DNA from: a virus
Length of the DNA: 60,490 nt
Strand: one strand, 5' to 3'
Virus record (IMG/VR): IMGVR_UViG_3300035181_000419
Coordinates: 1 to 60,490 of that record
Of the stretch, positions 37,866 to 45,493 are shown piece by piece. The number at the start of each line of letters is the position of its first letter. Position 1 is the stretch's first letter. The position numbers and the translations under genes are program-made. The notes under the pieces are model-generated. The model was not told the DNA's origin, ran no database searches, and saw only the letters and a program-made list of their open reading frames with translations.

Positions 37866-37897
37866 ATAGTGTGGCAAACGGCCATGGGAGGCGGGCA

Positions 37898-38299
37898 ATG
37901 TTCAGCATCTACGGCAAGACGTTCCCATACCGAGAACAGCTCAAGGCACTTGGTTGTCGCTGGAACCCGTCGCTAAGGTGCTGGGAAACGAATAACCCGG
38001 TGGTGGCGCTTAAGTGCGATGGCTGGCTTGGCGTGACGGTTATGGGCGAAGTGAGTAAGCCCACAGAGGATCTTCGCATCGAGTATCCTAGCCGAGGTGC
38101 CACCTACTATGACGAAGAATATGGGGTCTACAAGTATTCCAAGTATCCCAAGCGCGATGCGCGAGCGGGCCAGCAGAGACGCCAGTTTCTCGGATCATAC
38201 ATAACGCTTGACTTGGCGAAGGCCGCCCACCCCACAGCGGTCTTGGTGAGCACCTCTGGGTATTACGAGCCCTTTGCGGGCATCCTTGCTGGGGAGTAG
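37898..38299 (+). CDS. DUF5710-like protein
   Basis: 133 residues from the ATG at 37898 (GGGAGG upstream). MFSIYGKTFPYREQLKALGC, then RWNPSLRCWET is like the DUF5710 motif (reqLKalGxrWdxxxkxW). The rest, with two Tyr-rich patches (YYDEEYGVYKYSKYP), is unfamiliar. It may be a small nucleic-acid-associated domain; the function is unknown. Confidence 0.55.
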   Translation: MFSIYGKTFPYREQLKALGCRWNPSLRCWETNNPVVALKCDGWLGVTVMGEVSKPTEDLRIEYPSRGATYYDEEYGVYKYSKYPKRDARAGQQRRQFLGSYITLDLAKAAHPTAVLVSTSGYYEPFAGILAGE

Positions 38300-38304
38300 C
38301 GCAT

Positions 38305-38532
38305 ATGAGCGATAAGTTCACGCTGTGGTTTCGAAAGAAGATTGTGGTGAATACAGACCCACAGCGGCGGTGCTATGATGGGTGCAACTTCAGCGAAGAA
38401 ACGGTGTTGACAGAGTGGGAAGAGATCTACTCTAGCAGCAGCAAAGATGATCTTGAAGACAGTGCAGTCCGGTTCAAACGCATCAATAAGAACTCCGAGT
38501 ATAAGGTTATTGAACAGGGGGCAAGGCCATGA
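38305..38532 (+). CDS. small protein of unknown function
   Basis: 75 residues with a TLWFRKKIVVNTD beta start, an acidic middle and a basic end. GGGGAG precedes the ATG. It overlaps the next gene by 4 bp. Confidence 0.55.
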   Translation: MSDKFTLWFRKKIVVNTDPQRRCYDGCNFSEETVLTEWEEIYSSSSKDDLEDSAVRFKRINKNSEYKVIEQGARP

Positions 38533-38858
38533 CCGCACTTCACCGACTTACAGGTATTCGCGAGGACTACGCGGCAAGGCTCCGAGAGGCAAGGGCGTTC
38601 GCCCTTGCCACCGACATCGCTAGCGAGGCGACGGACGGAATGCTCAAGCCCTGGCTGCTTGAAGCCTTCGAGCAGGACGTCGCACTGATCGCCCCCTGCC
38701 AGGAGCATGCGTTCGCGATGGTGCTGTCGGAAGTAGGCCCCGAGGGGGTCTACTCGGAGAGCCTAGGGCGCAGCATCGCGCCAACCGACTTCAGGAAGCT
38801 ACCTCCTGAGTATGTAGCCATCATGGTGGAGCTGATGAACGAAAAGGAGATGGCGTGA
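38529..38858 (+). CDS. helical protein of unknown function
   Basis: 109 residues, mainly alpha-helical (EDYAARLREARAFALATDIA). No motif is recognised. Coupled to both neighbours by stop-start overlaps. Confidence 0.55.
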   Translation: MTALHRLTGIREDYAARLREARAFALATDIASEATDGMLKPWLLEAFEQDVALIAPCQEHAFAMVLSEVGPEGVYSESLGRSIAPTDFRKLPPEYVAIMVELMNEKEMA

Positions 38859-39223
38859 TGCGGACAGCGAAGATAAAGAGGGCGCTGGCGATGCTTGAGA
38901 AACTTGGCATTGGACACGGCACGCCCGAGAACCCGGCAGAAGAGTTCTTCGTGGCTGTGGAGGCCCAGAATGAACTCATGTCTCTTGTGACCTGCGTGGC
39001 AGGTCTGCGGAGCGATAATCGCACACTTCGCGAGGCGCAGACAGAGGCCCACAAGCGGAGAACGGAGGAATTGCAGAAGAACATGGCTCGTGTCAAAGAT
39101 GTAGCCCAATACATCTATGATAAAGGGCACCACAAGGACTGCCCTAAGATCCAGGGCATCGATGATAATGATTGCGACTGCGGCTACGCCGAGGCCATGG
39201 GCAATCTGAAGGCACTGCTATGA
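38855..39223 (+). CDS. coiled-coil protein with C-terminal Cys/His site
   Basis: 122 residues (GTG at 38855 or ATG at 38858; AGGAG fits both). Helices with a coiled coil at 52-75, then KGHHKDCPKIQG and DNDCDCGY, a likely zinc site. Some phage genes place such an end beside nucleotide metabolism genes, but no role can be assigned. Confidence 0.55.
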   Translation: MMRTAKIKRALAMLEKLGIGHGTPENPAEEFFVAVEAQNELMSLVTCVAGLRSDNRTLREAQTEAHKRRTEELQKNMARVKDVAQYIYDKGHHKDCPKIQGIDDNDCDCGYAEAMGNLKALL

Positions 39224-39255
39224 CACCTGCCTACCGGGCACACTTTGACTAAAGG

Positions 39256-39289
39256 TTGAGCCAGCCTCTGGCCCAACGAGCCTTATACT
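39256..39289 (+). promoter_or_regulatory. promoter candidate with 22-bp spacer
   Basis: TTGAGC (39256-39261) and TATACTTAT-like -10 at 39284-39289, spacer 22. CACTTTGACTAAAGGTTGAG before it repeats the TTTGA theme of P1-P3. It lies 37 bp before the ATG at 39326. Confidence 0.55.
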
Positions 39290-39325
39290 TATTGCACGGG
39301 CGCCCAGGCCCCACAAGGAGCAAGC

Positions 39326-39637
39326 ATGGCGAAAGACTTTTACCAAATGATCCTGGCCCATGGAGAGCTTGGCAGCACACCTGAAGCTCACCCAACCTTT
39401 GACATGGGCGTCATGGGGCTGAAAGAAGGCACCTATTTGGCCGAGGCGCTCACTACTGCAAGCGGGCACGCGGACACCTATATGTTTGAGGGAACCACCA
39501 TCAATGTCCTGCAGGCATGGGGCAATCCGGAGTATAGGTTCTGGGCACTGCCGCTTCACGACGAACAGTGCGTGGAAGCCTGCTACCAGTTTGCTGAGCG
39601 GTGGATGGAAGTTCCTGCCGACCAGGATCCCCGATGA
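39326..39637 (+). CDS. small protein, unknown
   Basis: 103 residues, mixed alpha/beta, ending CYQFAERWMEVPADQDPR. AAGGAG lies seven bases before the ATG. No family is recognised. Confidence 0.55.
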   Translation: MAKDFYQMILAHGELGSTPEAHPTFDMGVMGLKEGTYLAEALTTASGHADTYMFEGTTINVLQAWGNPEYRFWALPLHDEQCVEACYQFAERWMEVPADQDPR

Positions 39638-39834
39638 GCCAGCACGACTTGAACCTTCTCATCAAGGATACCATTTCAGACGCGGTGGGGAATCTGCTCT
39701 ACTACCACCGCAAGGAAGACTCAGAACTTCCGGTGGGGTGCATTGACCAAGCCGTTCGCGACGGAGTAATCACCATTGATGAAATGGTTGAGGAATTCCG
39801 TTACGAACTGACCAAGGGCCTCAAGCATGGGTAG
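39634..39834 (+). CDS. small acidic helical protein
   Basis: 66 residues from the ATG at 39634, which overlaps the previous stop (ATGA). Acidic, mostly helical. Unknown. Confidence 0.5.
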   Translation: MSQHDLNLLIKDTISDAVGNLLYYHRKEDSELPVGCIDQAVRDGVITIDEMVEEFRYELTKGLKHG

Positions 39835-40210
39835 ACACCCCCGGCTGGCTCACAGCATAACGGAGATCCTAGAGGCGCAGAGCGAAGCGCATCGCAACGG
39901 GCATCTGTTGGTGTGGACGGACTTAGCCGGGCAGCGCAGCATCGGAGTGTGCGAGTGCGGGGCCAGCTTGCAGATAAACGGAGACAATGCGTTCCAGCCA
40001 GTCGTGGTAAGCGGCACTGACATACCGCACAGCGAGATTCAATTTCTGAATAAGGGGGAGATGGCTCGGGAGCGCCGCAGACTGCTAAGCGTCCCCCATC
40101 CCTCTATACCTGTCGCGCCGAAGCCGGGGCCTGGAGAAAGGCCGCCCATAACGGCTGACTTTGCAAGACAGCAGGCCGCATCAACGCAGTGGAGGAAGAA
40201 AAAGCGATGA
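39827..40210 (+). CDS. small protein with a Cys pair
   Basis: 127 residues. VCECGASLQING (about 42-53) suggests half of a zinc ribbon; the C-terminus is Pro-rich and basic (QWRKKKR). Unknown function. Confidence 0.5.
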   Translation: MGRHPRLAHSITEILEAQSEAHRNGHLLVWTDLAGQRSIGVCECGASLQINGDNAFQPVVVSGTDIPHSEIQFLNKGEMARERRRLLSVPHPSIPVAPKPGPGERPPITADFARQQAASTQWRKKKR

Positions 40211-40455
40211 TTGCCGTGTCAACCCCCGAGCAGTTGCTTATGGAAGCCAAGTTGCGCAGTGGGGCACCCGTGGCCCGCCTTACCCTGAAGCATGTCAGGC
40301 GCGTGCCGGATGGCCCCTGGTGGCCCCTCTACCAGCTTACCCTATACGGTGCCCTGCACCGCACGCTTAACGCGCAGGATGGCTTGTTTTTGGAAGTGTT
40401 GTTTGACCTTTACGCCCCGAAGGGCGCTATCATAAGGAGGTATAGATGGAGATGA
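40207..40455 (+). CDS. small protein with atypical base composition
   Basis: 82 residues from the ATG at 40207 (ATGA overlap). ALHRTLNAQDGLFLEVLFDL near the end is helical. The codons avoid GA and TC more than the neighbours do, a milder form of the bias at 28795-29724. Unknown. Confidence 0.5.
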   Translation: MIAVSTPEQLLMEAKLRSGAPVARLTLKHVRRVPDGPWWPLYQLTLYGALHRTLNAQDGLFLEVLFDLYAPKGAIIRRYRWR

Positions 40456-40811
40456 AGGAATTCATTCGCCTACTCGCCAAGGAAAGCCCTGGCAAGCAGA
40501 TTCTTGTCTGGGCGTGGGAATGGAAACTTGCCCACCCGATGGGCACGGTGAGCGAGTTCTTTCTGGCTCAGAGAGCCAAGGGGAAAGATGGCGAAGTGTG
40601 GGGTATCTGGACGGGCCCGACGACCAAGAATCTCTACTGGTGTTTCGTTAACATGCTGGACTACCGGGGGCGCAAGAAGGTGTGGAACGAGGATATGCAC
40701 TGTCGCGCCATCAATGCTTTGGCCCGCAAGTGCGGATACGGGGGCATGTATGGGATGACGCGAAATGCAGTTGCTGAGGCACTGGCGCGGGCTTACGAGG
40801 AGGAAGTGTGA
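40446..40811 (+). CDS. small protein, unknown
   Basis: 121 residues, aromatic-rich first half (ILVWAWEWKLAHP, WGIWTGPTTKNLYWCFVN), helical second half. AAGGAGG lies five bases before the ATG. No family is recognised. Confidence 0.55.
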   Translation: MEMKEFIRLLAKESPGKQILVWAWEWKLAHPMGTVSEFFLAQRAKGKDGEVWGIWTGPTTKNLYWCFVNMLDYRGRKKVWNEDMHCRAINALARKCGYGGMYGMTRNAVAEALARAYEEEV

Positions 40812-40835
40812 TGGTGGTCATGATAGGGACAGAAT

Positions 40836-40985
40836 ATGATTGACTTCCTGAAGTTCTGCACTTCCGATTTTTGGAAGTTCTTCGCCGTAATCACCATCAT
40901 ATACACGGTAGGAAGTGTTGCAGTCAAACTCATCCAAGCCGCGCTGACAGGATTGGCGCTTATGATCTGGGGCCCTAAGAAATAA
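40836..40985 (+). CDS. tiny membrane protein
   Basis: 49 residues, MIDFLKFCTSDFWKFFAVIT, with one membrane helix (about 15-45). Start preceded by AGGGAC. First of three tiny membrane genes in a row. Confidence 0.55.
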   Translation: MIDFLKFCTSDFWKFFAVITIIYTVGSVAVKLIQAALTGLALMIWGPKK

Positions 40986-41028
40986 GTCAATCAGTGCTCA
41001 TAACCGATGTTCCGCTTCAGGTGGAGAT

Positions 41029-41133
41029 ATGACCACAATAGCAATCATCCTCGTAGTGTTTCTGGGGCTGGCCTACCTTCGGTATAGGCGCCAGGAGAAC
41101 CACCGAAAGAACTTCAAGGGCCTGCACAAATGA
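41029..41133 (+). CDS. tiny membrane protein
   Basis: 34 residues: MTTIAIILVVFLGLAYL as N-terminal membrane helix, then a basic cytoplasmic tail RYRRQENHRKNFKG. GGAG lies four bases before the ATG. It overlaps the next gene (ATGA). Confidence 0.55.
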   Translation: MTTIAIILVVFLGLAYLRYRRQENHRKNFKGLHK

Positions 41134-41282
41134 GTAAGTGGGAGCGAGCAGGGTGGTTCGTTTATGGAATGATACTGGCCGTCCTAGCAGTTAGGCAGAC
41201 GCAGGTGCCCGAGCGTGTCATTGTATCCGCCTTTTCAGTTGTGTTCATGACAATGGCGCGCACAGGCAGGCCAAAACATTGA
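41130..41282 (+). CDS. tiny membrane protein
   Basis: 50 residues with a helix WFVYGMILAVLAVRQ and a second hydrophobic stretch VIVSAFSVVFMTMA. Coupled to the gene upstream. Unknown function. Confidence 0.5.
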   Translation: MSKWERAGWFVYGMILAVLAVRQTQVPERVIVSAFSVVFMTMARTGRPKH

Positions 41283-41305
41283 ATAAAGTTTGATGCAACT
41301 TTGAC

Positions 41306-41333
41306 TTGCGCCCGCTTTGTTGAAGCATATGCT
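41306..41333 (+). promoter_or_regulatory. promoter (TTGCGC type)
   Basis: TTGCGC (41306-41311), 16 bp, TATGCT (41328-41333). Just upstream lie two more TTTGA words (AAGTTTGATGCAACTTTGAC). An 83-bp leader with a GTGG/CCAC hairpin follows. Confidence 0.7.
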
Positions 41334-41416
41334 TGTGTATGTAGGGCACCGGCAGCGTCCCGCGGCCACCCCTTCTAACCAGTGGCTCACGCCACCCTGT
41401 TACAAAGGAGCCTATC

Positions 41417-41827
41417 ATGGCTGCTACTTCCACCAAGATCCCCGCTGGTTCGCGCCCCGCCCCGGCGCTCCCCGCCGCCCCCAAGGCGAAGGTCCAGCCC
41501 ATCAAGCAGGCCGACGTCCCCGAGGGCGTTGCCAAGGCTGTCCGCGGCCATCTCGCTGACCGCCCCACCTGTTCCGCTATCCGCAAGGAGATCGCGAACA
41601 GCGACATCATCACCAAGGCGGCCGACACCACGGCGCGGCAGGGGTCGCTGCGCTACAACATCATGAAGGCCATCCAGGCGTCCGCGACGGTGGCCGAGGC
41701 CATCTCCAAGGAGGTCCACGGCCCCGGCAAGCACGAGGCGCTGGACAAGCCCTACCGCATCAAGCGGGTGGATGTCGGGTTCGCGCGGGCCAACGGGCTC
41801 ATCACGCTGACCAAGGCGGACAAGTAG
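41417..41827 (+). CDS. Ala/Pro/Lys-tailed DNA-binding-like protein A
   Basis: 136 residues. An N-terminal low-complexity Ala/Pro/Lys tail (1-30) and a compact C-terminal domain: ARQGSLRYNIMKAI, SATVAEAISKEVHG, YRIKRVDVGFARANGLITL. The domain is paralogous to that of the protein at 56100 (ARLGTTRHAIVEFI, RTVAEALDNSV, YKIGMPDIYFALENNLIEL). CAAAGGAGCC before the ATG is shared too. The C-rich codon choice, strong promoter and strong ribosome site suggest high expression. The form recalls small nucleoid-type proteins; no proof. Confidence 0.6.
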   Translation: MAATSTKIPAGSRPAPALPAAPKAKVQPIKQADVPEGVAKAVRGHLADRPTCSAIRKEIANSDIITKAADTTARQGSLRYNIMKAIQASATVAEAISKEVHGPGKHEALDKPYRIKRVDVGFARANGLITLTKADK

Positions 41828-41835
41828 TCAAACCT

Positions 41836-41867
41836 CCATGGGCCAGGGCTCACACCCTGGCCCATGG
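41836..41867 (+). terminator. 13-bp perfect hairpin after protein A
   Basis: CCATGGGCCAGGG (41836-41848) pairs with CCCTGGCCCATGG (41855-41867), loop of 6. No U-tract follows; it may be an attenuator or protect the 3' end of an abundant mRNA. Confidence 0.7.
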
Positions 41868-41884
41868 CCTATTCTGGAGCGATC

Positions 41885-42097
41885 ATGTATTCCGAAGTAA
41901 ACTACAAGTCCAAGAAGGCCATGAAAGAAGCCATCGCCGCAAATGGTGACGCGGGCGGTGTCTACAACCCGGGGCTCGGCGAAGAACCGCCCACGAACGG
42001 GGTGGTCGCGCTGGAAGGCCCCCACTACCCCCAGCCTCACACTTGGTATGCGCGGGTTCAGCTCAAGGACGGCCTCATCGTGAAGGTGCTGCAATGA
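41885..42097 (+). CDS. small beta-rich protein
   Basis: 70 residues from the ATG at 41885 (GGAG upstream): YSEVNYKSKKAMKEAIAANG, then PQPHTWYARVQLKDGLIVKV. Unknown. Confidence 0.55.
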   Translation: MYSEVNYKSKKAMKEAIAANGDAGGVYNPGLGEEPPTNGVVALEGPHYPQPHTWYARVQLKDGLIVKVLQ

Positions 42098-42234
42098 TCA
42101 ACGGAAAGCACAGGAAGAAGGTGCAGGATAAGAAGTCCAAGGCCCTAGCTATCAAGAAAGATATGCGCGATAGGGCCAAGAAGACCGAAGTGGCACGCGC
42201 ACGAAAGAAGACAACGGAGGCGGCCCCGTGGTGA
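42094..42234 (+). CDS. 46-residue highly basic peptide
   Basis: MINGKHRKKVQDKKSKALAI and more Lys/Arg (about 35%) in one helix. Coupled to the preceding gene. Likely binds nucleic acid; otherwise unknown. Confidence 0.5.
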   Translation: MINGKHRKKVQDKKSKALAIKKDMRDRAKKTEVARARKKTTEAAPW

Positions 42235-42431
42235 TTTACGACGTTGAACGAAGCGATGACTCTATCAAGGTTTATGGGCGCTGTCCGTTCTGCGGGAAAA
42301 GCTGGGAAGTTTCCATGAGTATCACGGAATACACCAGATGGTGCTACAGCGAGGAGACTGTTCAAAAAATATTTCCTGATCGTTCTCCTGCTGAGCGCGA
42401 ACTTTTGATCAACGGCGTGTGCTGCGACTGA
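42228..42431 (+). CDS. conserved phage zinc-ribbon protein
   Basis: 67 residues from a GTG at 42228. GRCPFCGKSWEV, YTRWCYSEETVQKIFPDRSP and ERELLINGVCCD match a frequent phage small-protein pattern with a CPFC ribbon and a GICP/GVCC end. Function unknown. Confidence 0.65.
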   Translation: MVIYDVERSDDSIKVYGRCPFCGKSWEVSMSITEYTRWCYSEETVQKIFPDRSPAERELLINGVCCD

Positions 42432-42459
42432 CGCGACGTTCCTATAAGGGGAAAGTCCA

Positions 42460-42573
42460 ATGTGCATCGTAATCTTCATAATCGTAGGCTTCCTGATCTT
42501 CGTGCCTCCAGTTGGAGTACTCTTGTTACTGATGCTGGTGATCGCAGCGTGTGCCAAATTCCTTTTCAAGTGA
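42460..42573 (+). CDS. tiny membrane protein
   Basis: 37 residues, two hydrophobic blocks IVIFIIVGFLIFVPP and GVLLLLMLVIAACA; nearly all of it is membrane. AGGGGAAAG precedes the ATG. Confidence 0.5.
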   Translation: MCIVIFIIVGFLIFVPPVGVLLLLMLVIAACAKFLFK

Positions 42574-42741
42574 CACCGGCGCCGGTTTGGGGCGCCATGC
42601 CCCGCGTATGGCGCGGCATTCAACTGGGCCCCAGACCGCCTCAGGCGCGGCTCTGCGGTGTGGGGCGTAGGGGTGTGCTGTGGGGCCGCCCGGCCCGCCA
42701 CGGTGCCTCTATGGGCCTGTGTTAAGGACCAAAAGGTTGAT

Positions 42742-42771
42742 TTGGCGCCGATATTATTGATGCCGTATGCT
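42742..42771 (+). promoter_or_regulatory. promoter (TGGCGC type)
   Basis: TTGGCGC (42742-42748), 17 bp, TATGCT (42766-42771), 36 bp before the next ATG. The upstream gap 42574-42741 is GC-rich with small hairpins (GGCGCC, GGGGCGCCATGCCCC) and few GA/TC steps. Confidence 0.7.
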
Positions 42772-42806
42772 TTAGGTGGGCCAAGCGGCCCTAGAAGGGG
42801 ATAATC

Positions 42807-43034
42807 ATGGAAACGACTGGCACGCCAAGAGAACCGGAGTTCAATCAGGCCATCACCCAAACTTCAAGCGGCTTTGCCTCCAAGTGCTGCTACGATGACG
42901 CCGCTCCCCGCAAGGGGCCGAGTTTCCGGTATAACCCGGCCACTTACCGATACGAGCCACAGCTTGTTTCCTTCACAGACTTCGACAAGTCATTCCTTGC
43001 GCAGATTGGGTGGGATGCCTCGAGGGTCAAGTGA
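42807..43034 (+). CDS. small protein, unknown
   Basis: 75 residues, central PSFRYNPATYRYEPQLVSFT. AGGGG precedes the ATG. It overlaps the following GTG-start gene by 4 bp. Confidence 0.5.
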   Translation: METTGTPREPEFNQAITQTSSGFASKCCYDDAAPRKGPSFRYNPATYRYEPQLVSFTDFDKSFLAQIGWDASRVK

Positions 43035-43186
43035 TTATCTTCTGGATAATTCTTCTGTGCCTACTACTGGGGTTCAGATTGCCAGCTATCATGGTAATAC
43101 TTGGGCTGATAATGCTTGGCTCCTTGGTGAAATTTCTGGCCGCAGGGCTGCCCAGCATGAGTATCAGGGGCAGGGGCCGCAATTGA
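43031..43186 (+). CDS. tiny membrane protein with GTG start
   Basis: 51 residues: VIIFWIILLCLLLGFRLPAI and further hydrophobic residues, then a basic tail SMSIRGRGRN. The GTG overlaps the previous stop (GTGA). Confidence 0.5.
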   Translation: MIIFWIILLCLLLGFRLPAIMVILGLIMLGSLVKFLAAGLPSMSIRGRGRN

Positions 43187-43198
43187 GGCAAAATAGAA

Positions 43199-43227
43199 TT
43201 GCGTTGGGTAATGGCGACATTTATGCT
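43199..43227 (+). promoter_or_regulatory. promoter (TTGCGT type)
   Basis: TTGCGT (43199-43204), 17 bp, TATGCT (43222-43227), 38 bp before the ATG at 43265. Confidence 0.7.
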
Positions 43228-43264
43228 TGCATATGGGCACGGTGCCCACACAAGGAGACCGGCA

Positions 43265-43513
43265 ATGAGCCACGACTTGATCGCCCGCAACTCGAAGTCT
43301 AGAGTTCGCGGGCCTGTGTTCTTTGTCGGTATTGCCAAGCCCACGAACGGGCACGGTGGTTCTGATGAAGGTGCCAGGAACATCTATAGGATGGGCCGGG
43401 TCTATGGAACCATCCTTTACGCAGAGGAAGTGTTCTTCCTTCCGCTTACAACGAAACCCAGCATCACGCCATGCGACTGTGCAGATTGCAGGAACGCGGT
43501 GGCCCATGTCTGA
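43265..43513 (+). CDS. small protein with CDCxxC motif
   Basis: 82 residues from the ATG at 43265 (AAGGAG upstream). Ends TPCDCADCRNAVAHV, a likely metal site. Beta-rich centre. Unknown. Confidence 0.5.
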   Translation: MSHDLIARNSKSRVRGPVFFVGIAKPTNGHGGSDEGARNIYRMGRVYGTILYAEEVFFLPLTTKPSITPCDCADCRNAVAHV

Positions 43514-43880
43514 GACATGTGTTCTTTACACGACTAAGGTGTGCCACGAGCGAGTCAAGGTCGGCAGTATCCTTTGTAGCACGATGCGTGGCGCACTCCT
43601 GAAAGTAATTGAGGTCCGCACTAATGGGGGCCTCCTGGCCGAGACCTACGGAGGATTCCTTCACGGGCGCATCTCCCCCGCAGTCAAACCACGCCGGACG
43701 GCACTGATCCAGCCTTATTCTGACAGTGCCAAGATCTACAATGTCCCGAGTGGTGATGGCAAGGTGCTCAGCGGAGAAATGTTCTGCTGCTACCGCCATG
43801 TCACCTTAGTTCCAGTGGCAGAAGTCACACGCACCTTCCTCGACGATGGTTCTGTCCTCATCAACAGCAGTATTCTATAG
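43506..43880 (+). CDS. beta-rich protein, unknown
   Basis: 124 residues from the ATG at 43506, overlapping the previous gene by 8 bp. KVGSILCSTMRGALLKVIEV and TFLDDGSVLINSSIL are predicted strands. No family is recognised. Confidence 0.5.
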   Translation: MSETCVLYTTKVCHERVKVGSILCSTMRGALLKVIEVRTNGGLLAETYGGFLHGRISPAVKPRRTALIQPYSDSAKIYNVPSGDGKVLSGEMFCCYRHVTLVPVAEVTRTFLDDGSVLINSSIL

Positions 43881-43889
43881 GAGCCCAGT

Positions 43890-44078
43890 GTGCATATCCA
43901 CGAAAGCATCACCCCCGAACGAGTTGCAGAAATGGCTAAAAGAGACGACTGCGAAGGCATCTGCATCGCCTGTGGTGAGGATGCCTGCGGGGTTGAACCC
44001 GACGCGCGGAACTACGAGTGCGAGTGCTGCGGGGCGCACAAGGTGTTCGGTGCAGAAGAACTTCTTTTCATTGTTTGA
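43890..44078 (+). CDS. conserved small zinc protein
   Basis: 62 residues from a GTG. CIACGEDACGVEPDARNYEC with CECCGAHKVFGAEELLF is a zinc-ribbon type pattern frequent in phage and bacterial small proteins. AGGAG lies six bases upstream of the GTG. Confidence 0.65.
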   Translation: MHIHESITPERVAEMAKRDDCEGICIACGEDACGVEPDARNYECECCGAHKVFGAEELLFIV

Positions 44079-44087
44079 GGGGCGTAA

Positions 44088-44285
44088 ATGGATAAGATCT
44101 TCCACATCCACGGGTGGGCGTCAGACGGAAAGCCGCTTATTCGGCATGGGACTGAGATCATGGGCGCGGCTCTCGGTAAGAAAGACCGAGCAACTCTGGC
44201 TTCGCTTAAAGTTGGGGAATCCTTCACCCCTTTGTTCACAACCCTGTCAGGTAAGATCGCCTACCGTGTGGAGCGTGTCCAGTGA
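44088..44285 (+). CDS. small protein next to RadC
   Basis: 65 residues, alpha/beta (LASLKVGESFTPLFTTLSG). Its stop overlaps the GTG of the RadC gene (GTGA). Unknown. Confidence 0.5.
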   Translation: MDKIFHIHGWASDGKPLIRHGTEIMGAALGKKDRATLASLKVGESFTPLFTTLSGKIAYRVERVQ

Positions 44286-44911
44286 AGACTCCCTCTGTCC
44301 ATGAACAAATCAGAGCCTATGGGGGAGAGACACTGTCAAATGAACAGATCATTGATCTGTTGCTCCCAGGTATGGGGCCGGGGCATCTGGGCGCATGGCG
44401 CCTCAGCGAACTCATTAGCATGAGTGGACAGCAGCTTGTGGAAGAGTGCGAGCTAACGAAGCTCCAAGCATCGCGGATCGTAGCTCTTGGTGAATTCGTC
44501 CGCAGGTGTGGCGCCCCCTCAAAACACGCTTGCATCAATACTCCCCGGTTGGCCGGAGAATATCTACTTCCGAAAGCTAAGGGTTTGACAGAGGAGGTAT
44601 TCGGTGTCGTGTGCCTTAACTCCAGAGCGCGCGTTATATCTGATCGCATTGTCTCAAAGGGAACGTCTACGGGGACTCTCGTTGGACCACGCGAAGTTCT
44701 TAGAGAAGCGCTTCTTAGAGGGGCCGTGTCCGTGCTCGTGTGGCACAACCATCCGAGCGGCGATCCAAGCCCTAGCCGAGAAGACATATCTCTCACGCGA
44801 CGTCTCCGCGCAGGATGCGATGCTATCGGAGTTCCTCTTGCGGACCACATCATTGTGGGCGAAGACACCTACCACAGTTTCAGATCCTCGGAGGGCTGGG
44901 ATGTTAGATGA
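44282..44911 (+). CDS. radC: RadC-family JAB protein
   Basis: 209 residues, GTG start. N-terminal helix-hairpin region (LSNEQIIDLLLPGMG, with LTKLQASRIVALGEF) and a C-terminal MPN/JAB domain: VLVWHNHPSGDPSPSREDIS (about 152-171) carries the HxH and Asp of the JAMM site, with Glu in TEEVFGVV. RadC proteins are linked to DNA repair or recombination, with unclear chemistry. It opens the replication region here. Confidence 0.88.
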   Translation: MKTPSVHEQIRAYGGETLSNEQIIDLLLPGMGPGHLGAWRLSELISMSGQQLVEECELTKLQASRIVALGEFVRRCGAPSKHACINTPRLAGEYLLPKAKGLTEEVFGVVCLNSRARVISDRIVSKGTSTGTLVGPREVLREALLRGAVSVLVWHNHPSGDPSPSREDISLTRRLRAGCDAIGVPLADHIIVGEDTYHSFRSSEGWDVR

Positions 44912-45314
44912 ACGCTTCAAACTTAAATGCAAGCTCATGGCCACACTGAGGGCTGGAACATGGAAGCCTGATGGTCGTGAGAACGGCTATTTTGAGCTGG
45001 ATCTAATTAGGGCGCTTCAAGCAGCCACCGATATAATGAGTATGGCGGAGAAAACAGAGTCGAAAGCAGAAAAGAAACCAGAGCCCCAGCATCCAACCAT
45101 CAAAGAGAAGCTGCGTGGGGACACAATTCGTATCCAGCGCGTAGACCAATATGGCGTGCGTGGGACGTCTATTCCTGTGTGGGCGCGTGAGGCTATCCTG
45201 AAGGAAGGTATCGGCCTACTCGCGAATAATATCTGTATGCGTTTTCCAGCCAGTCTATATTCTCGCGTCGCCATAGAAGAGCAAGCATACCTGCTGAAGC
45301 AGCTTGGCCTGTAA
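44901..45314 (+). CDS. replication-region protein, unknown
   Basis: 137 residues from the ATG at 44901, inside the end of radC (GGAGGG upstream). A Lys/Glu-rich helix (AEKTESKAEKKPEPQHPT) joins two small parts: KLMATLRAGTWKPDGRENGY and RGTSIPVWAREAILKEGIGL. No family is recognised. Confidence 0.55.
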   Translation: MLDERFKLKCKLMATLRAGTWKPDGRENGYFELDLIRALQAATDIMSMAEKTESKAEKKPEPQHPTIKEKLRGDTIRIQRVDQYGVRGTSIPVWAREAILKEGIGLLANNICMRFPASLYSRVAIEEQAYLLKQLGL

Positions 45315-45339
45315 AGCGGGGCCGCAGAGCGCGTCAGGG

Positions 45340-45377
45340 TTGGGCCATGGCTGGGCGGCGTGCCCAACATGGCCCAA
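45340..45377 (+). promoter_or_regulatory. nested hairpin in the leader of the primase gene
   Basis: TTGGGCCATG (45340-45349) pairs with CATGGCCCAA (45368-45377), and TGGGC/GCCCA can pair inside. It lies after the stop at 45314 and before the promoter, so it may terminate the upstream transcript. Confidence 0.6.
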
Positions 45378-45428
45378 AGCCTTGAGCGGGCGCCTGAGCG
45401 CATCGGGGCGCGGTCCCATTTGCGGCCC

Positions 45429-45457
45429 TTGCGCTTTACCGTGGCAGGGCTTAACAT
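45429..45457 (+). promoter_or_regulatory. promoter of primase-helicase
   Basis: TTGCGC (45429-45434), 17 bp, TAACAT (45452-45457), 37 bp before the ATG. Confidence 0.65.
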
Positions 45458-45493
45458 TACCTTCCGGCCATTTATGCAGCTATAGGGGTTAGC

